Part shown: one piece after another, positions 1-7,750 of the stretch
How positions within the stretch are numbered: position 1 is the stretch's first letter
Layout of the letters: every line of letters starts with the position of its first letter
NCBI RefSeq assembly: GCF_001543175.1
Contig: NZ_CP014161.1
Coordinates: 1,674,001 to 1,738,000, forward strand
DNA: 64,000 bases
Source of the DNA: Aerococcus urinae
Lineage (GTDB): Bacteria > Bacillota > Bacilli > Lactobacillales > Aerococcaceae
Direction of reading: 5' to 3'
Made by a program: the position numbers and the translations under genes
Notes under the pieces: generated by a model
The model's input: only the letters and a program-made list of their open reading frames with translations
Told to the model about the DNA's origin: nothing
Databases searched by the model: none

Positions 1-476
1 CGCAGGTAGTCAGTGGCTGACTTTTGTGAGGGCATGGCCTTTTGGTAGGCCAGTTTGAAGTTTTCCCGCCAACCAACTAAGTGGTCATCGGTCCCCCGAA
101 AGGCGATAATTTTAAAGTAATGAGGCACTTCTACCACCAAGGCCGCAAACTGAAGCACCGCCCCCCGGTTCAACTGGGAATCAAAGCCATAGAGACGGAT
201 GTGTTGAAAACGTTGGCTATCCACCATGGCTTCCAAAAGCGCATAGCGACCATCCATAATCCACTGCCACAAGCCTTGAAATGAATAGTCCTGGTCCTTT
301 AAAGCCTGGTAGAGGCTCTCTAAATCCCAGTAGTCTTCCCCACTTAAATCACTGGTCAAAAGCCCAGCGATGGGCAAGTTACTCAACTCGGTCAAAGCCG
401 CAATATCCACTTCATTAAGTCCTAAATCAGAAAAGGACCGATCCTTATTAGCCTTGAGATAATCAACAATCCGCAT
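1..476 (-). CDS. DUF2974 (Mbeg1-like) lipase-fold protein, truncated by window edge
   Basis: The minus-strand frame opens with ATG at 474-476 behind a strong AGGAGGG ribosome site and runs without a stop off the left edge, giving 158 codons. Visible residues include VVEVPHYFKIIAFRGTDDH and LVGWRENFKLAYQKAMPSQK, the hallmark of the DUF2974/Mbeg1-like family: a phenylalanine-arginine-glycine-threonine-aspartate block followed by a GW-E-NF segment. The family has an alpha/beta-hydrolase fold. Its nucleophile elbow would lie beyond the window, so catalysis cannot be judged. Function in the cell is unknown. A TTGGCT/TATAAT promoter with 17-bp spacing lies just upstream. Confidence 0.75.
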   Translation of the reverse strand, partial: MRIVDYLKANKDRSFSDLGLNEVDIAALTELSNLPIAGLLTSDLSGEDYWDLESLYQALKDQDYSFQGLWQWIMDGRYALLEAMVDSQRFQHIRLYGFDSQLNRGAVLQFAALVVEVPHYFKIIAFRGTDDHLVGWRENFKLAYQKAMPSQKSATDYL

Positions 477-508
477 CGCTACCCTCCTCACAATTTATAC
501 TTAACCCT

Positions 509-537
509 ATTATAAATAAACCCGCTCAGGAAGCCAA
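509..537 (-). promoter_or_regulatory. Promoter of the DUF2974 gene
   Basis: On the minus strand a TTGGCT -35 (532-537) and a perfect TATAAT -10 (509-514) are separated by 17 bp and lie about 33 bp before the start codon at 476. Confidence 0.55.
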
Positions 538-545
538 AAATAAAA

Positions 546-618
546 AGAGTGCGACAAGAGCATCAGAGGGCAGGACCATTTTTTGAAATGGACGTTTGCT
601 CTGCGCTTAGAGCAAATT
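546..618. repeat. Truncated beta-type palindromic repeat
   Basis: This stretch starts with AGAGTGCGACA and contains GGCAGGACC, GGACGTTTGCTCTGCGCTTAGAGC. The same outer arms occur in the fuller beta copies at 27563 and 34121. The central stem (GCTGGAAGAAAA to TTTTCTGAAGC) is deleted here, so only the outer inverted arms remain. It lies upstream of the DUF2974 gene. Confidence 0.65.
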
Positions 619-697
619 TTAATTAGATAATGCGCATAATAATAAAGTATTCTTTTTTATATGAGCAAGTATTTATCAAAAATATTATTTATCGGTA

Positions 698-877
698 TGA
701 GCAGTAGTGTCGCTTTGAAATTAGTCGTTAGCCATGAACAAGCAAGCGATGTGAAATATCGGATCGTAGGCATAAGCCGTACGAACCGTTTGAAGCTCGC
801 TAGGCGAGAGACCTTGCGCTCGAGCCGGTGCCATGGCTTTTCAACGACTAAATTCAAAAGCAGAACGAATGCTCATT
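698..877. repeat. MITE-like element, copy A
   Basis: The element begins TGAGCAGTAGTGTCGCTTTG and ends CAGAACGAATGCTCA. The two ends form an imperfect terminal inverted repeat of about 40 bp: CTTTGAAATTAGTCGTTAGCCATG at the left matches the complement of CCATGGCTTTTCAACGACTAAATTC at the right. The same ends bound copy B at 38737-39033, while the interiors differ in length. Short ORFs across it on both strands (657-857, 661-879) look like by-products of the palindrome. Confidence 0.65.
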
Positions 878-896
878 AAGATTACTTAGTAAAGAT

Positions 897-976
897 AAAA
901 AAACAACCCACTGTCTAAGTGGGTTGTAAAGGAAAAAAACAAAAATGAAAGGATGATGCAATCTCTCGATTGCTTC
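897..976 (-). ncRNA. Candidate small RNA with own promoter and terminator
   Basis: A minus-strand promoter at 983-1011 is followed by about 80 nt that end in a strong intrinsic terminator: a 9-bp stem CAACCCACT/AGTGGGTTG (904-926) and a run of seven T on the minus strand (897-903). The 5' part folds into a hairpin GCAATC-GAGA-GATTGC. The only ORF inside is 21 codons with no ribosome site, so a regulatory RNA is more likely than a peptide. Known RNA families (6S, SRP, tmRNA, T-box) do not match by eye. rlmI transcripts arriving from upstream would also stop here. Confidence 0.5.
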
Positions 977-982
977 GCATCT

Positions 983-1011
983 ATTGTAACACGATCTTCT
1001 AACATATGTAA
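983..1011 (-). promoter_or_regulatory. Promoter of the candidate small RNA
   Basis: TTACAT (1006-1011) and TACAAT (983-988) on the minus strand are separated by exactly 17 bp. The site lies in the gap after rlmI and drives no protein-coding gene. Confidence 0.5.
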
Positions 1012-1020
1012 GGGCTTACA
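1007..1020. promoter_or_regulatory. Operator-like inverted repeat over the -35
   Basis: TGTAAG-GG-CTTACA is an inverted repeat with perfect 6-bp arms that overlaps the -35 of the small-RNA promoter. This is a typical position for a repressor site. The cognate regulator cannot be named. Confidence 0.35.
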
Positions 1021-1084
1021 CATACTTTTTTGAATTTTTTCCCATAACTATTTACTTATTTATAAATTTCCTCAAACGATCAGC

Positions 1085-2272
1085 CTAGTTCTGCTTTTGG
1101 TAGACCCTCACCTTTAAATAATCGCTCTCAGGACTTAGCGGCGGTACCGGAAAATCGTCAGGCAGGTGGAAGCTTTCCACTAATTTAATCTGATGTCCAC
1201 CAGCCTTGGCTCCCTGGTTAATATCCCTTTGGAAGGTTTTGGTCGCATAGTTAGCCGCATTGGTAGAACAGATCAGATAACCACCCGAACTGAGAATTTC
1301 TAGAGCATCGTGGACCAGTTGGGGGTATTGGTCGGTCACCTTGAAGATCTGCTTACCGTTGCGGGCGAAACTGGGCGGATCCATCACGATCACATCATAA
1401 GTCAGGTCGTGGCGCTTAGCATAGGCAAAATAGTCAAAGGTATCCATAACATAAACCTTATGACTATTTCCTAGGTCGATCCCATTGGCTGCAAACTGCT
1501 CGGCAGTGAGTTCCTTGGTTCGGTTGGCCAGGTCTACTGAAGTGGTTGACAAGGCCCCACCCATGGCTGCTGCCAGGGAAAAGGCGCCGGTATAGGAAAA
1601 AGTGTTGAGGACTCGTTTGCCTAAGGCGAGTTTCGACATGAGATAGTCGCGGACCAGTCTTTGGTCCAAAAAGATCCCGGTCATCCAGCCATCGGCCAAA
1701 CGGGTCACATATTTGATCCCGTTTTCCTTAATTAAGACCGGCTGGTCAGTGGCTTGGCCCCAGAGCCGTTCATTTTTATGAGGGACAGCTTGGTTTTTGA
1801 AGCGGTTTTTTCCTTCCATGGCGATGGCTTCAGGGTAGACAGCCTTTAGAGCTTCAATAATGGCTGCCTTGTTCTGGTAAATGCCCAGAGAATACCATTG
1901 CAGGAGCAGGTAGCCAGCGTAGTAATCCACCGTCAAGCCACCTAAGCCGTCCCCCTCGCCGTTAAAGACCCGAAAGGCCGTGGTCAAGTCATCGTGGAAG
2001 AGGCCTTGGCGTTTGTCCTTGGCACTTTGGAAGACTTCTTGGAAAAAGTCCACTCCCCAGCGGGTCTGACAGTCATAGCTATAGATCCAACCAATGCCCT
2101 TGTTTTGCCGGGCCAGGTAGGCTAAAGCAAGAAAGTCGCCGGCTTGGTCTTGGACTTGGACCAGGTCGCCCTCTTCAAAGTGGGGCGGCTTGACGAAGTC
2201 CTGTTCTTTTAATAATAAGCGTCCCGCGCGAGCCGCTTGACTGGCGCGTTTTTTCAGAGTGAGTGTTCGCAT
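1085..2272 (-). CDS. rlmI: Class I rRNA methyltransferase, RlmI-like (23S m5C)
   Basis: The 395-aa product matches the length of E. coli RlmI (396 aa). An N-terminal PUA domain (about residues 1-75) is followed by a Rossmann methyltransferase. The SAM-binding motif is NTFSYTGAFSLAAAMGG, near residue 222. A catalytic-region motif DPPSFARNGKQIFKV lies near 300, and CSTNAANYATKTFQRDI follows. The family methylates a cytosine of 23S rRNA at C5 in the cytoplasm. Exact site specificity in this organism is inferred. Its ATG lies only 3 nt after the stop of the VanZ-like gene and its ribosome site overlaps that stop, so the two are probably co-transcribed. Confidence 0.85.
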   Translation of the reverse strand: MRTLTLKKRASQAARAGRLLLKEQDFVKPPHFEEGDLVQVQDQAGDFLALAYLARQNKGIGWIYSYDCQTRWGVDFFQEVFQSAKDKRQGLFHDDLTTAFRVFNGEGDGLGGLTVDYYAGYLLLQWYSLGIYQNKAAIIEALKAVYPEAIAMEGKNRFKNQAVPHKNERLWGQATDQPVLIKENGIKYVTRLADGWMTGIFLDQRLVRDYLMSKLALGKRVLNTFSYTGAFSLAAAMGGALSTTSVDLANRTKELTAEQFAANGIDLGNSHKVYVMDTFDYFAYAKRHDLTYDVIVMDPPSFARNGKQIFKVTDQYPQLVHDALEILSSGGYLICSTNAANYATKTFQRDINQGAKAGGHQIKLVESFHLPDDFPVPPLSPESDYLKVRVYQKQN

Positions 2273-2275
2273 ACT

Positions 2276-2914
2276 TTACCTGCTTTCATGTTTCATTAGG
2301 AAGAAATGTTTAAAGTCATAGGCAAAATGGCCGATCACCACGCCCATACTGTTAAAAATCACGTCATCGATATGGCCAAGTCCCGTCCCTAAAAAGAGCT
2401 GGCCACATTCAATCATAAAGGAAAAGGCCATTCCCATCAAAAGGACTCGGAAGAAACTCCGTTGCCCCCGGAAGAAATAAGCCAATAACCAGCCAAAAGG
2501 AACAAACCAGAGGACATTGCCAAAAAAGTTATACCAATAGGAAAAACTGGAATCCCCATAGGCCAGTTTGATGGTATCCACCAAGGGCAGCCAGTGGAAG
2601 TCCCGTAAAGTTACTCCAGGAACTAGGGATAAGCGCCACCACTGCCAGTCATAGCGCAAGACTGTCAGGTGGAGGAGGAGGACCAAGTAGACAAAGAGAG
2701 CTAAGACATGGCCGTACTTGGACCTATCGACCTGCCACTTAGGCTGGTGACGCTTTTTCACATGGGCGATTAGGGCGGAAATAGCCAGAAAAATTAAAGT
2801 ATAAAGGATGGTTTTATCCAGAGAAAAAACTAAGAGGCGGATCAGGGGAAAATGATTCACCCGGTCCGCCAGTAAATAAGCCAGTAAGTGATAGAGGGGG
2901 CCGAGGAAGATCAT
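2276..2914 (-). CDS. VanZ-like membrane protein
   Basis: The 212-aa protein has about five hydrophobic segments and the VanZ core: NFFGNVLWFVPFGWLLAYFF followed by FMIECGQLFLGTGLGHIDD and VIFNSMGVVIGHFAY. VanZ family members are membrane proteins best known from teicoplanin resistance. Most have no assigned role, and none is implied here. A GTG at 2926 would add four residues but has its purine-rich stretch touching the start. ATG 2914 overlaps the stop of the small upstream ORF (ATGA) and is preferred. It is followed closely by rlmI. Confidence 0.8.
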   Translation of the reverse strand: MIFLGPLYHLLAYLLADRVNHFPLIRLLVFSLDKTILYTLIFLAISALIAHVKKRHQPKWQVDRSKYGHVLALFVYLVLLLHLTVLRYDWQWWRLSLVPGVTLRDFHWLPLVDTIKLAYGDSSFSYWYNFFGNVLWFVPFGWLLAYFFRGQRSFFRVLLMGMAFSFMIECGQLFLGTGLGHIDDVIFNSMGVVIGHFAYDFKHFFLMKHESR

Positions 2915-3042
2915 CGCGAGATCCACTCCCCACTAATCCAGGTATTTTGCTTGACCGGCAGGTTTTGATAGCGGTCAAGGAAATAGCTTATCTTTCTCAG
3001 TATCGCTTTTGGCATCCTATCTGGATAGGAATAGGTAGACAT
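2911..3042 (-). CDS. Small 43-aa protein translationally coupled to VanZ-like gene
   Basis: An ATG at 3040-3042 sits behind an AAGGAG ribosome site with about 9-nt spacing and opens a 43-codon frame. Its TGA stop overlaps the ATG of the VanZ-like gene as ATGA. The product is basic and soluble (starts MSTYSYPDRMPKAILRK, ends NTWISGEWISR) with no membrane segment or signal. The good ribosome site and the overlap suggest a real coupled leader cistron. I do not recognise the family. Confidence 0.5.
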   Translation of the reverse strand: MSTYSYPDRMPKAILRKISYFLDRYQNLPVKQNTWISGEWISR

Positions 3043-3105
3043 GTAGAAGGTCTCCTTCTGGTTAAAATTTTAAGTAGTCCCCTCGCTGATCCCAACCATG
3101 AAGTT

Positions 3106-4617
3106 TTAGCTGAGATTAGCTGAGTCAGAGGAGTCATCACTGGTTTGAGAGTCACTATTTGCTGCCTCGTGATCATCTTCCCAAGCCTTGACTTGACTTT
3201 CAGGCGGGAAACGCAGGGTAAACTGGGTGCCCTTATCAATTTCACTAGTTACCCGGATATCGGCTTGGTGGACTTTCATGAGTTGCTTAACAATGGACAG
3301 TCCCAGGCCCGATTCGCCATAAGCTGAGGCCTTACGCGACTGATCGACCTTATAGAAGCGTTCCCAAATATTGGCTAATTCGCTCTCGGTCATCCCGATT
3401 CCGGTGTCGCGAACGCGAATAGTGGTCCACTGGTCTTCACCGAGGTCAGCATCAATAGTGATGGTACCAGATTCGGTAAACTGGATGGCATTGTGGACCA
3501 GGTTAAAAATAATTTGCCGGAAGCGGTCCATGTCCGCATACACGGTCAAGTCGTCCGGACAATGCAAGACAATCCGGTCATCTTTCTTATCGGTCAGTTC
3601 CTTGGCCTGGATCACCAGTTCTTCTAGAACCGATTTAACAGGAAAAGTCACCTGGTTGAGGACAATTTCATGGGCCCGGATTTTCTCATAGTCCAAGTTA
3701 TCGTTAACTAAACGGATCAAGCGCTGGGTTTCCTTATGCAAGAGCTCCAAGCTCCGTTCTTCCTTGTCCTTGGGGAAGATATGGTAGCGCAAGCCCTCCA
3801 AAAGCCCGTTCATGGTGGTGAGCGGGGTCCTGAGTTCGTGGGCGATATCCATAATCAATTGGTGGCGCATGCGTTCTTGACGTTCGATCTCCACTACCGA
3901 TTCGGCTAGGGAGGCCGTCATATCATTAAAGTCATCAGCCAAGTCATCTAGTTCGTCGCGGTGGGCGGAAGGAATTTGCAGATAATGGCCTTGGGTGACC
4001 GAACGGGTGGCCTGACGCAGGCGGTTGATCCGCGAGGTTTGGTAGCGGGCCATCATAATAGCTAGGATCACCGCGGCTACCACCGAAATCGCCACCCCTT
4101 GGAAAATATTGGCCTTTAACTTATTAATGGTTTGACGAATGCCACCCGCTGCCTGACCGATCACCAAGTAGCCCGAGTAGTCACCCGAATCGCCGTCTTC
4201 TAGGGGCACGGCAATAGCATAGGCATCGGGACTATCCCCGGTAAAGCCCAGATCAAAGTCGAATAAACCTAAACGGCCCTTCTCTTTCATGGAAACAATG
4301 TCATCTTGGGGCAAGCCCGCTTCAGCATAGTCGCCATTGTCCTTGTCAGTGAGGGACTGAGGATAGATGCGTTGGTTATCCGCGTTATACCAGAAAATCT
4401 TAATCTGAAAGGAATCTTCAAACCAATTCTGGGCCTCTTCTAACATCCCACGAGACACTTGCCGACCTTGGATTTCGGAATAGACGGTCTCTAAGTCATC
4501 AAAGACTTGTTGGTAGATCTGACTCTCCGTGTAACGAAAAAAGGTAAAGGAAAGTTCGCAAACCGTCACCAAAACCAAAATCGCAAAGGAAGCTAATTGT
4601 TGGTATAGGTAACGCAA
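3106..4617 (-). CDS. Sensor histidine kinase of a two-component system
   Basis: This 503-aa membrane kinase has a first transmembrane helix at about residues 8-28 and an extracellular sensor region to about 165. A second helix follows (GVAISVVAAVILAIMMA), then a HAMP domain (about 190-245). The HisKA phospho-acceptor box is MDIAHELRTPLTTMNG, and the ATPase motifs are NLVHNAIQFTESG, RDTGIGM and GESGLGLSIVKQL. Translation begins at TTG, 2 nt after the stop of the partner regulator, with GGGGAG 8 nt upstream. The C-terminal 30 residues are Ser/Asp-rich and probably disordered. The signal sensed is unknown. Confidence 0.88.
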   Translation of the reverse strand: MRYLYQQLASFAILVLVTVCELSFTFFRYTESQIYQQVFDDLETVYSEIQGRQVSRGMLEEAQNWFEDSFQIKIFWYNADNQRIYPQSLTDKDNGDYAEAGLPQDDIVSMKEKGRLGLFDFDLGFTGDSPDAYAIAVPLEDGDSGDYSGYLVIGQAAGGIRQTINKLKANIFQGVAISVVAAVILAIMMARYQTSRINRLRQATRSVTQGHYLQIPSAHRDELDDLADDFNDMTASLAESVVEIERQERMRHQLIMDIAHELRTPLTTMNGLLEGLRYHIFPKDKEERSLELLHKETQRLIRLVNDNLDYEKIRAHEIVLNQVTFPVKSVLEELVIQAKELTDKKDDRIVLHCPDDLTVYADMDRFRQIIFNLVHNAIQFTESGTITIDADLGEDQWTTIRVRDTGIGMTESELANIWERFYKVDQSRKASAYGESGLGLSIVKQLMKVHQADIRVTSEIDKGTQFTLRFPPESQVKAWEDDHEAANSDSQTSDDSSDSANLS

Positions 4618-4619
4618 GT

Positions 4620-5336
4620 TTACTTCTCCCCACTTTCATCGTATTTATAACCCACACCCCAGACGGTTCGAATAGCTTGGGGGCCGTTCTTTTCCATCTT
4701 TTGACGAAGTTTTTTGATGTGGGCATCCACCGTCCGCTCGTCCCCGTAGAAGGGGTCTTCCCACAAACTGGTCAAGAGGTGGTCGCGGGTGAAGACCTGC
4801 TTAGGATGAGAAGCTAAGAGGGCCAGAATATCAAATTCCTTGGGTGTCAAATTCGCAATGGCTTGACCGTGGAAGGAAGCCTCCCGGGTATTGGGGTCAA
4901 TGGTTAAGTACTCGGTCTTAATCAGGCTCTTCTCTTCTTGGGCTTGGCTTTCCCGGTTGTCATTGGCATCCCGTCGTCTCAATAAGGCGTGCATCTTAGC
5001 CACCAGGGTCAAGGGACTAAAGGGCTTAGTAATATAGTCATCTGCTCCTAGGCCCAGGCCCAGGACTTGGTCACTTTCACTATCCCGTGCTGTCAGCATA
5101 ATAATAATTACATCTTGGTTGCTTTTGCGAATATCTTGGCAGATACTAATGCCATCCTTTGAAGGTAAATTGAGGTCTAAAATCACGATATCAATCTCAT
5201 CCTCATGGGCCTTGAAATAGTCGTAACCTTCCTGGCCATCATAGGAAAAATGACTCTCCCATCCCTCTTCTTGGTCAAGGAACATGGATAGCATTTCTGC
5301 CACACTGGTATTATCTTCAATCATCAAAATTTTCAC
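4620..5336 (-). CDS. OmpR-family response regulator
   Basis: The 238-aa regulator has a receiver domain with acidic pocket Glu7/Asp8, phospho-acceptor Asp54 (VILDLNLPSKDG) and Lys104 (DDYITKPFSPL). A winged-helix DNA-binding domain follows (LTPKEFDILALLA, then DERTVDAHIKKLRQK and IRTVWGVGYKY). It starts at GTG with an AAGGAGG site 9 nt upstream and precedes its kinase by 2 nt in one operon. The nearby VanZ-like gene might be a target, but nothing in the sequence proves it. Confidence 0.88.
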   Translation of the reverse strand: MKILMIEDNTSVAEMLSMFLDQEEGWESHFSYDGQEGYDYFKAHEDEIDIVILDLNLPSKDGISICQDIRKSNQDVIIIMLTARDSESDQVLGLGLGADDYITKPFSPLTLVAKMHALLRRRDANDNRESQAQEEKSLIKTEYLTIDPNTREASFHGQAIANLTPKEFDILALLASHPKQVFTRDHLLTSLWEDPFYGDERTVDAHIKKLRQKMEKNGPQAIRTVWGVGYKYDESGEK

Positions 5337-5421
5337 GCCACGGCCCTCCTTTTTCTCCTGTGCCTCTTAATAAGGCATCACTGATGGTCACTACTTCATA
5401 AGCAGGACCTATTCCTTACCT

Positions 5422-5452
5422 ATTATAAGCAATTTTTTGAAAAATTTGTCAA
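5422..5452 (-). promoter_or_regulatory. Candidate promoter of the two-component operon
   Basis: On the minus strand TTGACA (5447-5452) and TATAAT (5422-5427) are both consensus hexamers, but the 19-bp spacing is longer than ideal. It lies about 85 bp before the regulator start codon. Confidence 0.4.
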
Positions 5453-5532
5453 AGAATGCAAAAGATAAATAATTCTTAAGGGAGAAAATTCTTAGTTCTT
5501 TGCGGCTTAATAGGAAGAGAGGAGGTGAAGTG

Positions 5533-5889
5533 ATGAACCAAGTCCAACTCATTGGCCGCTTAGCCCGAGACATTGAAATGACACAAACGGGAAGTAAACA
5601 CCAAGTCCTAAACAATACCTTAGCCGTCAACCGCTTTGTCGGAGGAGAGAAGCAGACCGATTTTATCCCTATTACCGCTTGGAATGCGACCGCCCAGCTG
5701 ATTGATAAATACCTGGACAAGGGCGACGAAATTGGCATCGTGGGGAACTTGCATATGAACCACTATACCAATAAAGACCAAGTGGAGGTTTACCAATTGG
5801 AAGTCATTATCCGCGAAGTCTTCTTCTTGCGCAAGAAGCAAGGCGACAAGGCGGTCCAAGATATTAATATTGAAGTCACTAAGGTTTAA
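5533..5889 (+). CDS. Short single-stranded DNA-binding protein without acidic tail
   Basis: This 118-aa OB-fold SSB begins at ATG 5533 (MNQVQLIGRLARDIEM) with GGAGGTG immediately upstream. The upstream in-frame extension lacks a ribosome site. Conserved segments include TDFIPITAWNATAQLIDKY and GDEIGIVGNLHM. The protein stops at DINIEVTKV. The disordered linker and acidic tip (DDDIPF type) that recruits repair enzymes in replicative SSB are absent. This resembles the accessory SsbB class, linked to competence in other Firmicutes. No ComX/cin box is visible upstream. It stands alone, convergent with the GNAT gene. Confidence 0.82.
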   Translation: MNQVQLIGRLARDIEMTQTGSKHQVLNNTLAVNRFVGGEKQTDFIPITAWNATAQLIDKYLDKGDEIGIVGNLHMNHYTNKDQVEVYQLEVIIREVFFLRKKQGDKAVQDINIEVTKV

Positions 5890-5953
5890 TCCATTTTTGA
5901 CCGTAAGAATCCTAGCTTACGCTCCTTATCCTTTAATTTATTCAGAAAATTAA

Positions 5954-5998
5954 ACAGCCAGCTGAGTTCTTAGAAAAATCAGCTGGCTGTATTCTTTT
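5954..5998 (+). terminator. Terminator of ssb
   Basis: A 12-bp perfect stem ACAGCCAGCTGA/TCAGCTGGCTGT with a 13-nt loop is followed by ATTCTTTT. It lies between the convergent ssb and GNAT genes and may serve both. Confidence 0.75.
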
Positions 5999-6148
5999 AA
6001 GGGTGACTTTGAAATAAAAATAGCCTCCTGGACCCTACACTTAGGTGGGCATTCGATCTACTTTTGACATTTATTTGTTGAAATACAGAGAGTCAACAAG
6101 GGCTAGAGCGGTTTTGATCTCTATCCCCAAACCACTCGCCTGCCCCTT

Positions 6149-6625
6149 TTACTCTTCACTTTCCTGGGCTTCATTGAGGTAGTGCATATAAAGCAAAGGA
6201 TAGGGTCTGCCCTCGGTATCCAAGGCCGTCCGACGATAAGGAACAAAACCCAATTGTTGATAAAAGCCAACTGCTTGGGGATTTTGTTCATTCACAGTTA
6301 GCTGGCTAAGCCCATAGGAGGCGATTCCTTCCTTAAGCAAGGCTCGACCCATTCCTTGCCCCCAATAATTTGGATGAAGGAAGAGCATCTCCAGGTTTTC
6401 GCCAGCCATTCCCATGAAACCAGCAATTTGTCCCGTATGCGCCTTAACCATCACTAAGTGGTCAACCGTCATTAAAGCACCTGGCACCTCTGCTTTAATA
6501 GCCTTGATGGCAGCCTCCGAGAGAAAGTCATGACTGGCTCGTACAGAGGCCTCCCAAATCGCAAGAAGCTCTGAAATATAGTTCTCCCTAGGAGTCACTT
6601 CACAGATCTGATATTGACTTGACAT
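6149..6625 (-). CDS. GNAT-family N-acetyltransferase
   Basis: The 158-aa protein has the GNAT fold. The acetyl-CoA pyrophosphate-binding loop is GQGMGRALLKEG after FLHPNYW, and a C-terminal segment NPQAVGFYQQLGFVPYRR is typical of YjaB/PhnO-like acetyltransferases. It transfers acetyl from acetyl-CoA to an amine that cannot be predicted from sequence. Its ribosome site GGAGG lies about 15 nt upstream, rather far. It is separated from whiA by a flavoprotein remnant. Confidence 0.78.
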   Translation of the reverse strand: MSSQYQICEVTPRENYISELLAIWEASVRASHDFLSEAAIKAIKAEVPGALMTVDHLVMVKAHTGQIAGFMGMAGENLEMLFLHPNYWGQGMGRALLKEGIASYGLSQLTVNEQNPQAVGFYQQLGFVPYRRTALDTEGRPYPLLYMHYLNEAQESEE

Positions 6626-6685
6626 TGTTAAGCTTCAACCTCCTAACTTAAACACCTGACAATTAGCTCTTATTCAACGCTTTAG

Positions 6686-6799
6686 CTAAAAGATTTTAGC
6701 GGCGTTTTCTCCGGCAATCCGACCAAAATTAACCGCAAAGCCAAAGGTTCCGCCAGGGAGGTTGAGGTCATAACTGTCCCCATACATCCCGCCGGCATC
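6686..6799 (-). pseudogene. C-terminal remnant of an FAD-dependent reductase
   Basis: Reading the minus strand from 6799 gives DAGGMYGDSYDLNLPGG followed by FGFAVNFGRIAGENAAKIF and a stop at 6686-6688. This is the conserved C-terminus of fumarate/urocanate-reductase-type flavoproteins (GG-YG and FGRIAGE signatures). The rest of the gene is missing: upstream of 6799 the same frame runs into whiA, which is complete in another frame. I read it as the last 38 codons of a gene deleted up to the whiA stop codon. Confidence 0.65.
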
Positions 6800-7722
6800 T
6801 AAAGATTTTCCGCGTATTGGTTGAGTCTTCTGAGGCGGTGGTTGATGCCGGATTTAGAGACGGGGCCGGAGGGGAGGAGTTCGCCGAGTTCTTTGATGGT
6901 GGCCGAGGGGTTATCGAGGCGGGCTTGGGCGACTTCCTGGAGTTTATCCGGTAATTTATCGAGACCAATGGTGTTTTGAATGTGCTGGATGCTGCGAATT
7001 TGCTTGGCAGCCGCATCAATGGTCTTATTCATATTGGCATTTTCACAGTTGACCATGCGGTTGACCGAATTGCGCATGTCGCGAGTCACCCGAACATTTT
7101 CAAAGCGCAAGATGGCACTAGAGGCTCCTAAAAGCGCCAAGAAATCAGAGATTTTTTCCGCTTCTTTGAGATAAGTGATGACTCCCTTGCGCCGATTGGT
7201 GGTCCGGGCATTCATATGATAGCGATTCATCAATTCTGCCAGCTGGAGGGCATGGCTTTCATGGCTGGAGTAGATCTCCAAGTGATAGGAGGAGGTTTCT
7301 GGATTATTGACCGACCCCCCAGCCAGAAAGGCTCCCCGTAAATAAGCCCGCCGCGTGGGATCGTTATAAATAATGTCTGCTGGAGCTTTTTCTAAGATAC
7401 TGGAATCGCCGAGAATGCCCAGTTGGTCTAAGAGCAGGTCAACGGCTTGTTTAACCCGGACAATATAGACATTATTTTTCTTTAATTTCATCTTCTTCCG
7501 AACCAGGATTTCCCCGTGGACCTGGAAGTATGTTTTTAAAAGGGTATAAATTCTTTGGGTAATAGCCGCATTTTCCGTTTGAATGTTCAATGAGAGTTCG
7601 CCTTCAACGATCTGCAAAGCACCGTTCATACGAATAATGGCGGATAGTTCTGCGCGCGCTTCCTCTTGGTCAAGCTTTAATTGGGTCAGTTCTTTCTTGA
7701 CACTGGCTGCAAAAGAAACCAC
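6799..7722 (-). CDS. whiA: WhiA, sporulation-regulator-type DNA-binding protein
   Basis: The 307-aa WhiA combines an N-terminal region, a degenerate LAGLIDADG homing-endonuclease fold (YLRGAFLAGGSVNNPE about 130) and a C-terminal helix-turn-helix (ATIKELGELLPSGPVSKSG). In Bacillus and Streptococcus the protein affects cell division and chromosome segregation. It starts with GTG at 7722 and lies 28 nt after yvcK in the conserved rapZ-yvcK-whiA operon. The usual downstream partner is replaced by a decayed flavoprotein fragment. Confidence 0.93.
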   Translation of the reverse strand: MVSFAASVKKELTQLKLDQEEARAELSAIIRMNGALQIVEGELSLNIQTENAAITQRIYTLLKTYFQVHGEILVRKKMKLKKNNVYIVRVKQAVDLLLDQLGILGDSSILEKAPADIIYNDPTRRAYLRGAFLAGGSVNNPETSSYHLEIYSSHESHALQLAELMNRYHMNARTTNRRKGVITYLKEAEKISDFLALLGASSAILRFENVRVTRDMRNSVNRMVNCENANMNKTIDAAAKQIRSIQHIQNTIGLDKLPDKLQEVAQARLDNPSATIKELGELLPSGPVSKSGINHRLRRLNQYAENL

Positions 7723-7750
7723 ATGATCGCCTACTTTCTCTTCTTAATAA

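Noticed and set aside
657-879. Two opposite ORFs of 66 and 72 codons
   Set aside because: They lie wholly within a MITE-like palindrome, lack ribosome sites and share sequence with non-coding copy B.
919-981. A 21-codon peptide starting ATGCGAAGC inside the small-RNA unit
   Set aside because: It has no ribosome site, starts at or before the expected transcription start and overlaps the terminator.
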